Positions 13,501 through 25,270 of a DNA stretch of 64,000 nt are shown here, one piece after another. The stretch spans positions 29,586 through 93,585 of the forward strand of contig JANBPT010000048.1 in NCBI GenBank assembly GCA_027575765.1. The letters are read 5' to 3'. This DNA comes from Tieghemiomyces parasiticus (taxonomy: Eukaryota > Kickxellomycota > Dimargaritomycetes > Dimargaritales > Dimargaritaceae). A model generated the notes under the pieces. That model was not told the DNA's origin, made no database searches, and saw only the letters and a program-made list of their open reading frames with translations. The position numbers were made by a program, and so were the translations under genes. The stretch's first letter is position 1. The number at the start of each line of letters is the position of its first letter.

Positions 13501-15093
13501 GACCCGGCGCGGCCCCAGCTACCGAGAGGAGTTTGGCAATCCTGGCCCCCCCAGCACCGACGGGTCGGAGCTGGTGGATCGGATGGAACTGGCCATCAAA
13601 ATGGTCCTCCTCACACCCGGCCGGGCCTATGACTCCCTCGTTGCCTTCGAAATGCTGCAGGCGGTGGACACGTCCGACCGCCGCCGGCTCGACGACGCCA
13701 TTGACCGCCTTAAACAGTCCCACAGCGTCTTGCGGGTAAAGACCGGCAACCAACGTAACATCCCGGGGCGTGGTTTCAACGTTTCCGAAGCCTTCCTGCG
13801 CGCCGTAGTTTCTCACTACCCGCGTGACTTCGTCACCCAGGCCCGCGACCAACAGTTCCAACTGGGCGATCCGCGGCATCCCACGCCGGTGGGCCACGCC
13901 GTCACCCGGGGCGCCATGGCGCTACTTCTAGAAGGTCTGGCCGGCGGCCGTACGGAGATCCGGTTCACCCCGTTCAATGCCCTGCCGGGTATCAACCTGG
14001 AATATTTCCGCCAAGCCATGCACCGCCCCGCGTTCCGAATGAGCTTCGTGCCCCTATTCGATCTGACCGCCGGGAAACGGTCCGCAACGATACGTGGCGC
14101 TCCCGGCCCACTGCCCCGACAGACGGTCACCGAGGTTGTGGACCCCGAGAGCTTGCGCAACATGATCCTGACGGAGGTAAACGCCAGCGGCGACCAAGGC
14201 TGCACCCGGACGGCACTCAGCGTTGTGCTACACGAGCGGTACTCTAGCTTGCAGGCTACCGATGTCGACCTGGCTGCCCAACTTCAGTACCTCACAACCC
14301 ACGATGACGCAGGTCGGACGGCGAAAGATGTGACTGCCGAAGGCGGTCAGTGGGATCACCTGGCTTCACCACGCCTGGTCGCCGTGGGGTTCCGCGAGGT
14401 CCGCTACGTGACCCCAGCTCATTTGGGCCCCTGGGTGGTGCCACTCGTTGCTTTCCAAGGTGCCGACACCGCCCACAGCAAGTTAAACACCCCCACCAAC
14501 GGGTCGTCGAACCTGATCTCTGCCATGGGTTATTCGTCGGCCCGCCACATCCTCCCGCGGAGTTGGGTCGACATTCGTGGCCACCATACCAACTACGTCT
14601 ACCAGAACTGTCTACGGGCCGTACTCCACGCTGTGGCTGGGTCTCCCGGCATTGACCACGACTCCCTGTGCCGCCGCCTCCGCGTGGCTCTGAACCCTGT
14701 CGAGGTAGATGACCTACTGACTGACCTCGACAACTTGGGTCTGGTCAAGCCGCGATACGTTAGTCGTCCCCGGCCGGCCTCCCTGTTCTCCAAATCCCGA
14801 CCGGTGGCCCTGAGTCAAGGTAAGATACTGTGTTTTTTTTTTGATGTCGTGCTGGCTGCCTCCCGGCAAGTCGTAATTACGGGTCATTTCGAAGAATAGT
14901 TGCTCTAATGGGCCGAGCCATGAAGCTACAAACTGTCATACCCAATCGGTTGCTAATCCCCCACCCTCCCATCGCCTTACGCTTCCCAATTTACCACACC
15001 CTACCAGATACTCGTCTCAACGCCGACGCCTTCCGGCCCTGCTACTGGGCCGAACCTGACTACCTCACCAAACTGGCCAGCCTCCACGTCTGA
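7598..15093 (+). CDS. TFC3: TFIIIC largest subunit (tau138/Tfc3, B-block binding) with a PHD finger
   Basis: Subunit of the Pol III factor TFIIIC that contacts the B-box of tRNA genes. ATG 7598 has a good context (ACCATGTCG). The N-terminus fits the family, and a B-block winged helix lies at about residues 245-305 (motif MDPRTTFYICKSLGARRLL). A second winged helix is at about 367-420, followed by a long acidic linker. The C-terminal extended winged helix is recognisable near nt 14560-14770. An intron at 14820-15007 (donor GTAAGA, acceptor ACCAG) removes a T-rich read-through and joins in frame to a last exon encoding CYWAEPDYLTKL, which resembles the family's usual C-terminus. The spliced product is 2435 residues. 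Unusually, a PHD-like Cys/His cluster (CPDC, CEGC, HVAC, CSPAC) occupies residues 890-935. The largest subunits I know of lack it. Confidence 0.85.
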
Positions 15094-15351
15094 GCGTGCA
15101 CCTATTTCGCGCCATCCAACCTTACCACCGTTCCGCAGCCCTGTAGTATAGACCAAAAACGGGTATTTAATGAACCAGTACATTTCACGTCCAGGATTTT
15201 ACGGACGGTTGCTCATAATTCAGCAGCGACCTCATTGTGCACGTAACGTATGGTCAGAGGAGATAGTCTTTAATAACGACCGCCATCCTGTCTGGGTATA
15301 AAAAAATATACGTCCCCACTCCAAACAAGTCCCAGTAAAGACTTACCAGGA

Positions 15352-16143
15352 TCACGCACTTTCCTTTTCCTCACGCGATTTGATTTCAATCGGCTCGAAC
15401 TTGTCGCGTGGGGCCAAGTATCCCCGATTCTTGGGGTCGGAATACCAAGCCAGCACTTTGTGGTTCGTCGGGAGGGCGAACTTGGGTAGCTTGTCGAACT
15501 TTTCCGGGTGGAGTAGGGCGCGCATGGCCAGAGTGTTATGATAAACACAGGTGACCTGACCTCCAGCGGCCTCAATGGCGGCCATGGCGCCGGGACTGGC
15601 CTTGGACACCTCGATAGTCAGTTTGGTTTTAAAATGCTCGTACCCCTGGCTGAGCAACTTGACGCCGTCCTTGATGTTATTGACACACCGTGTGGCCTGC
15701 AGATGCTTCATGGTGATGGGTTGCGTGGGGTCGAGACGGCCCAGACGCACCCAGTGCTGAAGTCGGTCGAGGTTAAGCACCTGGTACTCCTTCTTGAAAA
15801 TGTTGGTGAATCCGCGTTTCGGGAACAGCATGTGGATCGGGGTTTGGCCACCCTCGAACCCACGCCGCGGTTTACCGTTGCCGCTCCGCGCCTTCTGTCC
15901 CTTGTGACCCCGGCCACACGTCCCGCCATGGCCCGAACTACCGCCCCGCCCGAGCCGCTTGACTTGCTTGGTTGAACCGGCGTTGGGTGCTAAGTTGTGC
16001 AGACCGATACGCATGCGGGGCAGGGTAGCCGGAACGGTGATGTGGCGGCGCTGTGCGGAGGCGATCGTGAGGGCGGCCGCCCGCGCGTGCGGCGCCGATT
16101 GGAGGCTGACCGCCGCGAGTTTCGATTGGAGCAGGCGCAGCAT
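15352..16143 (-). CDS. MRPL10: Mitochondrial large-subunit ribosomal protein uL15m
   Basis: 263-residue uL15 protein of the mitochondrial ribosome. The first ~35 residues are rich in Arg, Ala, Ser and Gln with almost no acids, as in a matrix-targeting presequence. The L15 core follows: HNLAPNAGSTK, the Gly/Arg/His-rich rRNA-binding stretch (GRGGSSGHGGTCGRGHKGQK), then GFEGGQTPIHMLFPKRGF. The C-terminal extension ending in acidic and Lys residues is typical of mitochondrial forms. It is a single exon and converges on TFC3 with about 260 nt between stops. A GTAAGT lies just after the stop codon, so a 3'-UTR intron is possible. Confidence 0.93.
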   Translation of the reverse strand: MLRLLQSKLAAVSLQSAPHARAAALTIASAQRRHITVPATLPRMRIGLHNLAPNAGSTKQVKRLGRGGSSGHGGTCGRGHKGQKARSGNGKPRRGFEGGQTPIHMLFPKRGFTNIFKKEYQVLNLDRLQHWVRLGRLDPTQPITMKHLQATRCVNNIKDGVKLLSQGYEHFKTKLTIEVSKASPGAMAAIEAAGGQVTCVYHNTLAMRALLHPEKFDKLPKFALPTNHKVLAWYSDPKNRGYLAPRDKFEPIEIKSREEKESA

Positions 16144-16724
16144 GGGCTAAACTAGAGAACGTCAAGACTGGGGGAGGGCGAAGTAAGGAAACTCGGTTTA
16201 GTCTAAAAAAAAGTGGGAAATTGGTGCTAATCAGGAAAAGGGGAGGCCAATGAAGTAGGGTAGGTCGGATATCAGCGCGGGAATCAGCAGGTTGGTGTTG
16301 AATCTCAATGTGCAAGGCTGGATCAGTCTCCATGAGCGGAGTGCACAGATCCAGCTGCTGCTGCCTGATGGGACTGCATGGACCGCTTCCCGACTTAGGA
16401 TTAAGCGAAATGTGGGGCAGATATAAATCACGTGATGAGTAGTCTAGTTAGCTAGGTCGCCTCTCATTGGATTAGCAGAGTTGGTTCAGATCAATGCCGC
16501 TGGGCCGAGGTATTGTCACTTCACTAGGTTGTGCTGCCCATCCAATACGGACCAGCCTAAACGTTTGCACTGGGTGACCAAAGGGAGAACCGGGGTATTA
16601 AAACAAGTGTATATATATATTGATCGGAGAGCGAGTGTAAATACTATTAAAAAAATGCGATGAAAACACTCGTGATTTGAAAAATGAGAATAAAAGGAAA
16701 AGTCGGGCGCGGTGGTAACTATAC
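16144..16724. other. Spacer between NSP1 and the uL15m promoter
   Basis: 580 nt between two minus-strand genes. It must hold the 3' end of NSP1 and the promoter of uL15m. An AT-rich patch (TATATATATA near 16611-16620) and several A runs are seen. There is no convincing coding potential. Confidence 0.5.
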
Positions 16725-19357
16725 TCAGCGACCAAATAAACCGAACGACGAGGTCGGGGTGGGCGTGAACGATCCGGCGGGGGCCGAGTTACTGGTACTA
16801 CCCGCCGCCCCACTGAACCCGCCGGGAGTACCGGTTGACCCCAGTGCACTGCTACCGCCAAGGGCTGTGGCATTACCCGGGGGAGCCGGGCTGCCGGCGA
16901 CCGCCCAGGCATGGCGACTGGCATAGGTCGACAACGGGGTTCGCGGGGCAGCGGCGCCACCGACTTGGCCGTAGGACGACGGGGTGGCCGCCGAATTCGG
17001 GGCGACCCGCGTGGTTAGGTATGGCGAAGGCCGGTGGGCTGGGCCCGGGGTACCGAGCATGCTGCTCCCAGTTCCCAAGGTACGATGGAGAGAGGTGGAG
17101 GGAGGCGGGAGGGCAGCGGCCGCCCGGTAGGGCGACGCGTAATTATTAGAAGCGGCCGCCGTCGTTGCGGCGCCGTGGTGAGCGGCCGATGACGAGCGCA
17201 GTTTACCCTGGGCCTTGAGCTGGTTGAGCTCCGCCACACGGGTGGAGAGGTCCCGGCTGCTGGTATCTAGCCACTCGAGGGCGGTGAGGTGGGCACTAAG
17301 GATCTGGACGACCTGGGAGAACGGATCCTCACTCTCGGATGCGGCCGACGTCGCGGTGGAGGTTGCTCCGCCCGCGGCTGGTTTGCCCATTCCGGTCACC
17401 TGGTTCAGTTCCTCGACAACGCCCGTGAGCTGGTCATTGACAGTCTCGAGGCGCTGGCCGATGGTCTCGGCGAGCCCGTAGACTCGCTCACGTTCGTCGT
17501 CGGCGCTCCGCAAGTGCGGGAGGGTGGGCTGGGACCCACCGTAAGCCGCAAAGATGACCTTTTCATACTCATCCAGGGTCTTGCCGAGGTCGTCTTGTTG
17601 GAGTTGAATGTACTCGAGGTTCTGGTCGATCAGCTTCTGGGAAAATTCGAGCTCGACTGTCTCCGCATAGAGCTTAGAAATTAGGTTTCCGTTGCCAAGC
17701 AGGGCCTGGTCCCACTCGGCTACGTCCAGCGCCTGACGGTGGAAGTCCCTTGTGCAGTCATTGAGCTCCCGCGTCCAGTTGTTAAGGATGTCCTCCAGCT
17801 TCTTGGTGCGCAAATTGCGAATGATCGGTTTGATTTCCTCCTGGGGAAGCATACGCTGCGGTGCGCCATTGGTGGACGTCGAGGTTGTAGGGGTCAGGGT
17901 CAGTGCCGAGGTGGTCGGGGCCCCACCAATACAGGCGGTGGTTGGAGCGGATGAGACGGCTGCACCGGTTGTGGTAGCCGCGGACGTGGTAGAGGCCGAA
18001 GCACCGAACCCACCAAAGCCCAGACCGCTGCCACTACTCGCGGTGCTAGTAGTGGTGGTACCAAAGAGGCCGCCAGCGCTCTTACTGGCACCAGCCGTAG
18101 AGGCGGCCCCTGTGAGGCCGAAAGCCGGGGCGGGAGCGCTGGTTGTGGCGCTCGACGCGGCCGCCGATGTCGTGGCGGGAGCGCCGAAGCCACCGAAGGC
18201 TGGGGCGGGTTTAGCCGCCTCTGAGGTAGTGGCCAAAGACGAGCCACCAAGGACAAAAGCCGGAGCCGACTTTGCTGGTTCGGCGGTGGAGCTACCGAAG
18301 CCACCGAAGGCTGGCACAGGTTTAGACGCTTCCGAGGTGGTGGCCAAGGACGCCCCACTGAGGGAAAAGGCCGCAGCAGATTTCGCGGGCTCGGCAGCCG
18401 AAGCAGCGGCCGCACCACCAAAGCTACCGAAGGATGGAGCAGTTTTAGCCGGTTCGGAGGTGGTTACAGGGGTCGAGCCGCCCAGGGCACCGAACGGGGA
18501 AGGATTGGCCGGCACGGCCGTGGCTGGCCCCTTAGACACCTCCGACGTGGCTGAGGAGGAGAGGCCGGTTAGACCGGTAGAAGTCGAGCCTGCAGCGTTG
18601 TTGCCGCCAAAGCCCCCGAATCCGGCGCTAAGACCACCGCTCGTGGCCGTTCCGGCGCCAAATCCGCCGGCAGCGCTGGTCCCCGAACTCGCGAAAGTTC
18701 CGGCCGCACTGGTCCCAGAGCTTCCAAATCCGGAGCTATTGCTGCCCGCTGCTCCCGTGTTCCAGCTGCCACCGCCGAAAGACGGGGTCGTACCGGAACT
18801 GCTGCTCGTAGCCGGGGCGGCACTGGTGGCAGCAGTGCCCCAGCTACTGCCGCTGCCGAAGGCTGGCGTGACACCTGTCGGGGCGGCACTGGTCGCGGTA
18901 GTGCCCCAGCTGCTACCGCCGAAAGCCGGGGTTGTCCCGGAGCTGCTACCACCGAAAGCCGGGGTGGTTCCAGAAGTTCCACCAGCAGTACTGGTTGTAC
19001 CAGCTCCCCAGCTACTGCCGCCAAAAGCCGGAGCTTTGCTTGCAGTGCTTGATGATGCAGCACCAAAGCTACCGAACGCCGAAGGAGCACCAGCATTTTC
19101 TAAAGGATACGCATAATGGACCAGGATGGAATGAAAATAGGGAATCCGTTAGTATCAACATGCACCCCTACATGATCATAATGACAAAGGAGGGGGGGAT
19201 TACCCGGTTGAGCGACTTACGCTGGTTATTCTGTTGGTTTCCACTCGCGGAACCAAAGCCCGAACTGCCAAAACTGGCACCGCCGAAAGCTGGACGAGGG
19301 AGGGGAAGTGTGTAATATGAAATGGTGTAGGGTTAAGGAATCAATACCTGGGTTCAT
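16725..19357 (-). CDS. NSP1: FG nucleoporin Nsp1/Nup62
   Basis: Central-channel nucleoporin. The N-terminal ~440 residues form an FG domain (FGG, FGSFG and many PAFG repeats, rich in Ser, Thr, Gly and Ala). Next comes the Nsp1_C coiled-coil domain (about 442-560), with KPIIRNLRTKKLEDILNNW and EFSQKLIDQNLEYIQLQQDD, which pairs with Nup57/Nup49 and Nup82 partners in yeast. Three exons are inferred: 19357-19348 (only 10 nt, encoding MNP plus one base), 19289-19221, and 19099-16725. Introns are 58 nt (donor GTATTG) and 121 nt (donor GTAAGT, branch CTAAC). The exons total 818 codons exactly. After the coiled coil, where family members usually end, there is an extra ~150-residue Ser/Pro/Thr/Ala tail finishing in FGLFGR. 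The first exon is the least certain part. Confidence 0.88.
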
Positions 19358-20399
19358 CGTGTGGACCTTCACTCGAAGCTGTGGGCGACCGAAGGTGGAA
19401 TTGCAAACGGTGTAGACCTCGAAAATGCCTGTGGGCGTTGCGGCGACAGTTAGAGGGGTGCTATACTTACACATGGCCGCTTAACGTGTTCTCTGGGGTC
19501 GTGGGGTATAGGGCGTTGGCGGCTGTAAAGAATTCCACTAACGGCGGAAACCTGCGGAGTTTGTCTATCAGAATGACGAGTCAAATCTCGACAGGTGATA
19601 ACCTGAGGTATTAGTTGCGAGAATCAAGGAAATGGGTGACAGGTTGCTCCGTGGCCAAAATGGAAAAATGCCGCGGTAAGGCGGGTAGGAAAAACAATTG
19701 GACGATGATGCGGTAACCTGCGTGGAGAGTCGGGAGTCTTGGTTTTGCCCAGGAGGGAATGCCGCAACGTGCTGGCGTCGATCCGTAGACATACAGAGCT
19801 TCACCACCAGTGGGCGAAACAGTAGTTGGGGCTGATCCGCCTCCTGCCTTACTGTTGCTTTCTGCTGGTCGTGCGCTGTCTGAAAAGACTTTGACCTGGC
19901 CAGTTGGCTATTAGTCAATGTTCACCTTGACAGCCTATATTTATTTCTGCTTTGTAGGCTGTGCTGGGGCTCTGCTTCTTTGTTCATGTCGCTTGTCCGT
20001 TGCATACTTAGCCCTTCGGCCATTGCAGTCGAAATACTCTACATCATGCAGCCCCCCGAAGGAGCGTTTATGTATCTATTAAACTAGCGCTATCGATGAA
20101 CATGGACGCTTCATGTAACATGGTGAGGGTCGAAAAAGCCGGTTGGCGAGAGAAATGTGAGGTGGGTGTAGGAAAACAGCGTGTATACATTATGGGGAAT
20201 GGCAGAGGGGGTCGAGAAAGTTCAAAAGAGAAAAAGCAGCAGCTAAGGGTCGTCAGCGAGGGCAGGTATATGTAGTAGTGGGACAGCGAGAAGCGATATG
20301 TACTGATGTGCGAGGGATGCGTTCACGAAACGAGAGGTGGGAGGACGGGAAGAATAACGCAGTAGTTAGAGTAGAAGAAGGGAAGGAGGGGGTGCGATA
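19358..20399. other. Spacer between SGF29 and NSP1
   Basis: About 1 kb upstream of NSP1 and downstream of SGF29. Open frames here are short and overlap on both strands, with no recognisable protein features. Nothing else was seen. Confidence 0.5.
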
Positions 20400-21823
20400 C
20401 TAGTACGGCTTGGACTTATTGGAGGCGCTACGCTGGATGTCGAGTACCATGTTGTGGTGGACCCGGTGTTCCACGTCCCCGTCGTCTTCGAAACGTAACT
20501 GGTAAGTGCCAAAATTGGGCGAGCTGGCGTCCTGATCGAGGTGCGCCAGGATGGTGGCCCGATAGAAACACGTAGTGTTGGGGTAGAGTGCCAGCACACT
20601 CTGTTTGGGTTGAAACTGACGTGAGGTCTTGGGCAGGGCACGCTGCCGCTGAGCCGTCAGCGTCGACGATACCGTGGTGCCATTGGGCGAGAGCGGGACG
20701 GGGTGTGGCAGCGGGATAAGATTTCGGCCGCTTAAGGTGTATTTTCTGAGCGATGGCGTGGCAGTAGAGGAAGGGTCGTGGTAGATGGTGAAGGAGGGAG
20801 AGAGGACGAGAGGGAATGTGAGCATGGTACTGGTAAGAGTAGGGCGAGATGGTTAGCTGCGCAGAGCTTAGGCCACGTATTGGATGGGGTCACTTACGGC
20901 TTAACACCCGATTCGTCCTTGACGACATCCTCAACCTCGTATCGGTTCTTGTCGGCATGAAACTGTGTGACCGCCGCCAAGATCCACTCTTCGGTCTTAT
21001 CTTTGGGTTTGGAGGTCTTGGCCGCAACCTGGCCGGGGAGATAAGATTCGATGAATAGAATAAAAGAGGGATAGCAGTGAAGGGATTAGACCAGGATGAC
21101 GCGCAACAGCACTATCAAGGTGGGTTGCTTTGCAAGGCATACACTTACAACAGTGCCGACCATGACAGGAGCGGAGACTAGGTTCTGTGACGACGTCGTG
21201 GAAGAGGCGCTGTCGTAATCAAGTTGGGTATCGGCCACGCTTCTCGTATTGTGGCGAACACCGTTGGCCGGTCCGTTGGTTTTGAGGTGGGCAGGTCCCT
21301 GTTGTGCCACGTTCAAAATGACAGATGGTTAGTGCCGGTCGAACCTAATGATAACAGCGTGAAAGGGGCTTCTTATCTATAAACTTGTCAGGCCGGTCGA
21401 GCCATTGCTAGAACGGGCCCATAGGCCACTGTTAATAGGCCGGCTTAGGATGCGACTTACCTCCCGGGAGCTATTCGAACCCCCTGCACTAGGCAGGGCA
21501 GCCTGCATCCGTTTGACCTTGGCCAGTATACTCTGGAGCAGGATCTGTTCCTGCTGGGCCTGATCGATGCCGCTACTGTAGACTTGGGTCAGGGTCTGTA
21601 GGACCTGGGCCTGGTCGACGGCAGAGCTGCTGCGACGCTGGCTGCTTCCAGAACTACCAGAGCCCTCCGAGGTCCCGGAAGGTTTTTGCACGGAATCGAG
21701 CTGCCGCCGGACGTCTTGGAGCCGCTCCATAAACTGGTGGGTTTCCACGTGAGACTTTTTCAACTTGTTCAGGTCTGCCTGAACCTCGGGCCACAGCTGT
21801 TTGGGATTGCCCAGCTCGTCCAT
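20400..21823 (-). CDS. SGF29: SAGA complex subunit Sgf29 (tandem Tudor reader of H3K4me)
   Basis: Chromatin reader of the SAGA histone acetyltransferase complex. It recruits the complex through H3K4me2/3. Four exons were built: 21823-21461, 21298-21149, 21028-20898 and 20829-20400. All have GTAAGT donors, and CTAAC branch sites are visible before exons 2 and 4. The total is 358 codons (357 residues). Exon 1 encodes an N-terminal helical region (LWPEVQADLNKLKKSHVETH). Exon 3 opens the first Tudor domain (EEWILAAVTQFHADKNRYEV). The second Tudor contains VLALYPNTTCFYRATIL and YQLRFEDDGD, which hold the aromatic residues equivalent to the methyl-lysine cage of human SGF29. The start is ATG 21823, giving MDELGNPKQ; upstream in-frame sequence offers only a TTG. 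Confidence 0.92.
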
Positions 21824-23776
21824 GGCGATGCCGGTGGACAATATACGAATCTGGGTGTATGTCAGTGGCGCAGTCGAAAGTGATACGTAATCGTGCGGTA
21901 CTGGTGGTAGACGGCAATGTCACGTTGGAAGGCTATGGACCGAATAGGAAGGAGGCGAAACGGAATTCGCAAGGAAACCGGAGGGGGAAATGGGTGGCTT
22001 GAATGACGCACTCTGGGTACGGGCTGGATTCTACGTTAAGGTAGGTGGGTGGCTACGCGCTTGCACTGGAGGGGCCCAGGACGTGGCAGAGATGGCTGCA
22101 GACGGGTGTGGTACGAACGGGGATGACTAACGAGCCTAATTGGGTCAGGGGCTAGTAAGGTCGGTGAAGTGCGGAGTAGAAGAGTATGAAGAAGAAAGTG
22201 GCAAATGGGACGCGACTTGGTATACAAGGAACCTCCGCACGCGTACGACGAAAACTGTTTCAGGGAAGAGATTGGGGGGAGGGAGCCGTGGGCGAGGGTC
22301 GTGGCGGCCGCTCTAAACAATCTAGGGAAGCGTTGAGGGACCAGGACAGTAAGGTCACACGTCCCTTTCAAAGACCAAAACGAGTGGAGGCGCGTGGTGG
22401 TGCTCGGGGAAGGGAGTATAATCGTTAGTCGCGTGCTTCTGGTGTCGTCACGCGCGGGTAATCCGGGATTCAGGGAGCCAAGGCGGCGTACGAAGGCCGA
22501 CGGCGAATGTACATATAAACACGGGAAAGAGGATGGGAAAGTCGGGTAACGTGGCGTAGATGATCTAAGCTGTCAGGAGGTGTACAACCAAGGCAACGAT
22601 GGGAGGGGCGGGCTATGACCAGCTGGGGAACCGGCATGTGCGACATTGCCCTCGGAGCTCGCAAAACGGGGCACTGACTTTCGAGGTGACTATTAAGCTG
22701 TCGGAGTGAAAAGGTGCGGGTCGAACAAGCCGTACTTGGACCGGGATAGCGAAGCCAAGGTGTTTCGGCGAGTGGGTAGTGGCAGGTCACTTGGCCAACG
22801 ACTTGGCCCGGCCGTTCATGGGGCGAGAGGGGAGAAACGTGGTACGGCAGGCTGGAAAAAGGTGGCAGTAGAAAGGGACGTCCAAGCCGCATCTGGACCT
22901 GGGCCACATCGTGGGAGGTGACGGTAATTTATATATGAAGGCAGTGTGGGGGGCATGCACGAGTCGGGGTATGCGTATGCGCGTCGTGCCACTCGGGCGG
23001 AGATGACCGGGTGAGAAACGAGGTGGAGGAACATATTAAATGCGGCGGTGGTAGAAACTTGGAGACGCCAGCGGAGCCGAACCACCTCATTTTAGACGGT
23101 CAGCTGGTGCAGTGGGGGGGGGAGCCATAGGAAGGTGACACCCTTCGAAGTTATACGGCCCATACAGCCAGAGGGGAGGGGAAAGGAGCATATAGCGGAG
23201 GGTGGTCCTGTGTTTATTTTGTTTCCAGGGACAGCCGTGGCGGACGTTGGGCGCAACTGTTGAAGGGTGCGCGGGGATTGGGCGCCCAATTGACAGTCAA
23301 GGTGGAGCAATGGCAAATAAGCGCTGGCTAGAACCCGTCGCGGCACGCCCTGGTGCTGAAGGCTCGCACGGACTACCATGGCAGGTGAAGTGGCTGTGGC
23401 AGCATTGCCCATATCCGGCATGGAACCTAACCTGTGGGATTGGCAGCATTGTTTGGCCGACACCGGCACACTCTAACCCCAAATGTCGCCCACAACCACA
23501 CCATCAATTTCTATCCACGCCCGTTCTTGGCCTTATTCAAATACGCTTGCGCTACCTCGGTCCAACCGGGGCACACTAACCCAGCAGCGAGGAGGCCGCC
23601 TGGTCCCACCAGTATGCCCGGTTAACTAACTGTACAGCCTAGATACCCGTGACTTGGGAATGCGGATGCATTTAATGGAGTGATTGCCAAGGTTAGGGGG
23701 TTGTGTGCGAATGATGATGCTGGTTGTAGTGATAGTGGTAAAGGGAGGGCAATGCAGAGGCGCGGTGGAAATATAT
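21824..23776. other. Large spacer, no gene recognised
   Basis: About 1.95 kb, purine-rich on the plus strand for much of its length. Overlapping open frames occur on both strands (for example 22470-22907 minus and 22186-22428 plus), but none shows a domain, a signal peptide or splice-consistent continuation. They are probably chance frames in GC-rich DNA. Confidence 0.45.
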
Positions 23777-25270
23777 CTAGGTCATGTCCATGTCGGGCTG
23801 GGGCAGGGGCCGGGTGGCCGGCACGACTGGTAGCCGGCCTACTTCGCCAGTAGCAGTCAGAATGGCGGCAGCGGGTACCGGGCGACGTTTCATGCGGGCC
23901 TTCCGCGTGGGCTCGACCTGCATCTTGCGCAGCAGGCGACTGAGCCGATCGTCCACCGGGTCCTTCTCGGCGGCGCGGCGGGCCGGGCGTTTACCCCCAG
24001 CTTTTAAGGTAGGCCAAGACCGATGGATGGGCCGCGCAGTCGCCGACCCCGCAGAGCCATGACGAGTCAGAGCACTCGGGTGGTATTCCTGTACAGTGCG
24101 CCAGTACAGTCGCTCAGTTTCGCCCGTCAGGGCCGTTAGCTGGACGGGCGCGCCAGCCACCCGCACAGGTGGTAAGGTACCAAGCTGTTGCACGAGTGCC
24201 TGGGCACCGGGGCGTTTGAGCCGGACGTATCCGCTGGTATCGTCGCGACGGAAATCGACACTATGCACCGTGGCGTGCCGCTCGAAGGCCTCCTTGATCT
24301 GCTGGTGGGTGGCCGAGGGGTCGACGGCGTCAAATCGGATTACCGTATTTGGTAACGGATTGCTCACGCTGTTCTTGCGCGACCGAGCGGGCTTGGGTGG
24401 TCGGGGTATCGGGTGTGGGGCCGGGGGTTGGCTTGACGGTGCCATCCGAACGTAGTATAGTGGCTGCCCCCGGAAGGATCGGCAGTGCTCAAGCACGTAG
24501 TCAACGGCCTCAGGCGTGCGGAACTGCATCACGTAGGTTTCCTCAGCGACCGGGCATAGTGATGCTACCCCGTTGCAATGGGCGCCGGGATGGCTAGCGG
24601 GCGGCAGGAAGGACCGCAGCTCCGCTGCGGCCGAGTGGCCGGTGTAAAAGGCATTGAGGCCTGACAAGTCCATGCGCTCGGGAAAGCCGCGTACCGACAC
24701 GGTACAGCGTTCCCGGTAGCTCAGGGTCTTCTCCTCACCCGTACCCGGCCGACGGCGGACAAAGAGCTGGTTAGCGCTAAGCTCCAGAAACTCAGACGCT
24801 ACCAGGGCCTGTAAGACCACATTGAGGTCGGTGGTGATTTGTCGAATTCGCTGAAAACCGGCCAGAACAATAACCGGAAGCCCTAGCGGGTGGGTGCGGG
24901 AAAAACAGCACCATGAGCGGTTGAATTGGACGGATTAGTAGGTAAATCAGACACTCCGACGAGGCCGGGTTGACTTCTAGCTTCTGCGTTGGTTATCAGC
25001 CACGGCTCCGGTCGGTTCCAGATAGGTTATTGACTTACAGGCCTGGTCAAGCGGGGATTCCGCCGAAAAATAATAGGCATCAGTATCGGGCTGGTCAGGG
25101 CCCTGACGGCGCTTAGTCAGGGCTTCGCGGACGATAATCAAGGTGCTGTTGATCTGCTCGGACGTAAAGTAGTGCTCCATGCGCCGGAGCAGGGCTGGTT
25201 GAATCCTTTGCACCTCACTCTCTGGGGATTCCTTGACTGGCTCAGCCTGGACAATGTCCATGCTGGACAT
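23777..25270 (-). CDS. LARP7: La-related protein, LARP7/Pof8 family
   Basis: RNA-binding protein with a La motif (about residues 20-125; RRMEHYFTSEQ, then FQRIRQITTDLNVVLQAL), a first RRM (about 138-224) and a C-terminal xRRM-like domain (about 257-348). The xRRM shows HSVDFRRDDTSGYVRLK and the alpha-3 segment LTGETERLYWRTVQEYH, which resembles human LARP7 and not La itself. Two exons, 25270-25039 and 24882-23777, are separated by a 156-nt intron (donor GTAAGT). The junction rebuilds a Trp at the GW position of the La motif, and the sum is 446 codons. Known relatives bind the 3' ends of 7SK RNA, U6 or telomerase RNA (S. pombe Pof8, ciliate p65). The RNA partner here is not known. A basic tail (KARMKRRP) may be a nuclear signal. 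Confidence 0.82.

Noticed and set aside
17752..19116. 454-codon plus-strand frame opposite NSP1
   Set aside because: It is the antisense of the GC-rich FG repeats. The minus strand gives a clear FG nucleoporin with an Nsp1_C domain, and this frame is only Ala/Pro/Val repeats.
22470..22907. 145-codon minus-strand frame in the 21.8-23.8 kb spacer
   Set aside because: Overlaps frames on the other strand, has a biased Pro/Arg/Ser composition, no good start and no recognised feature.
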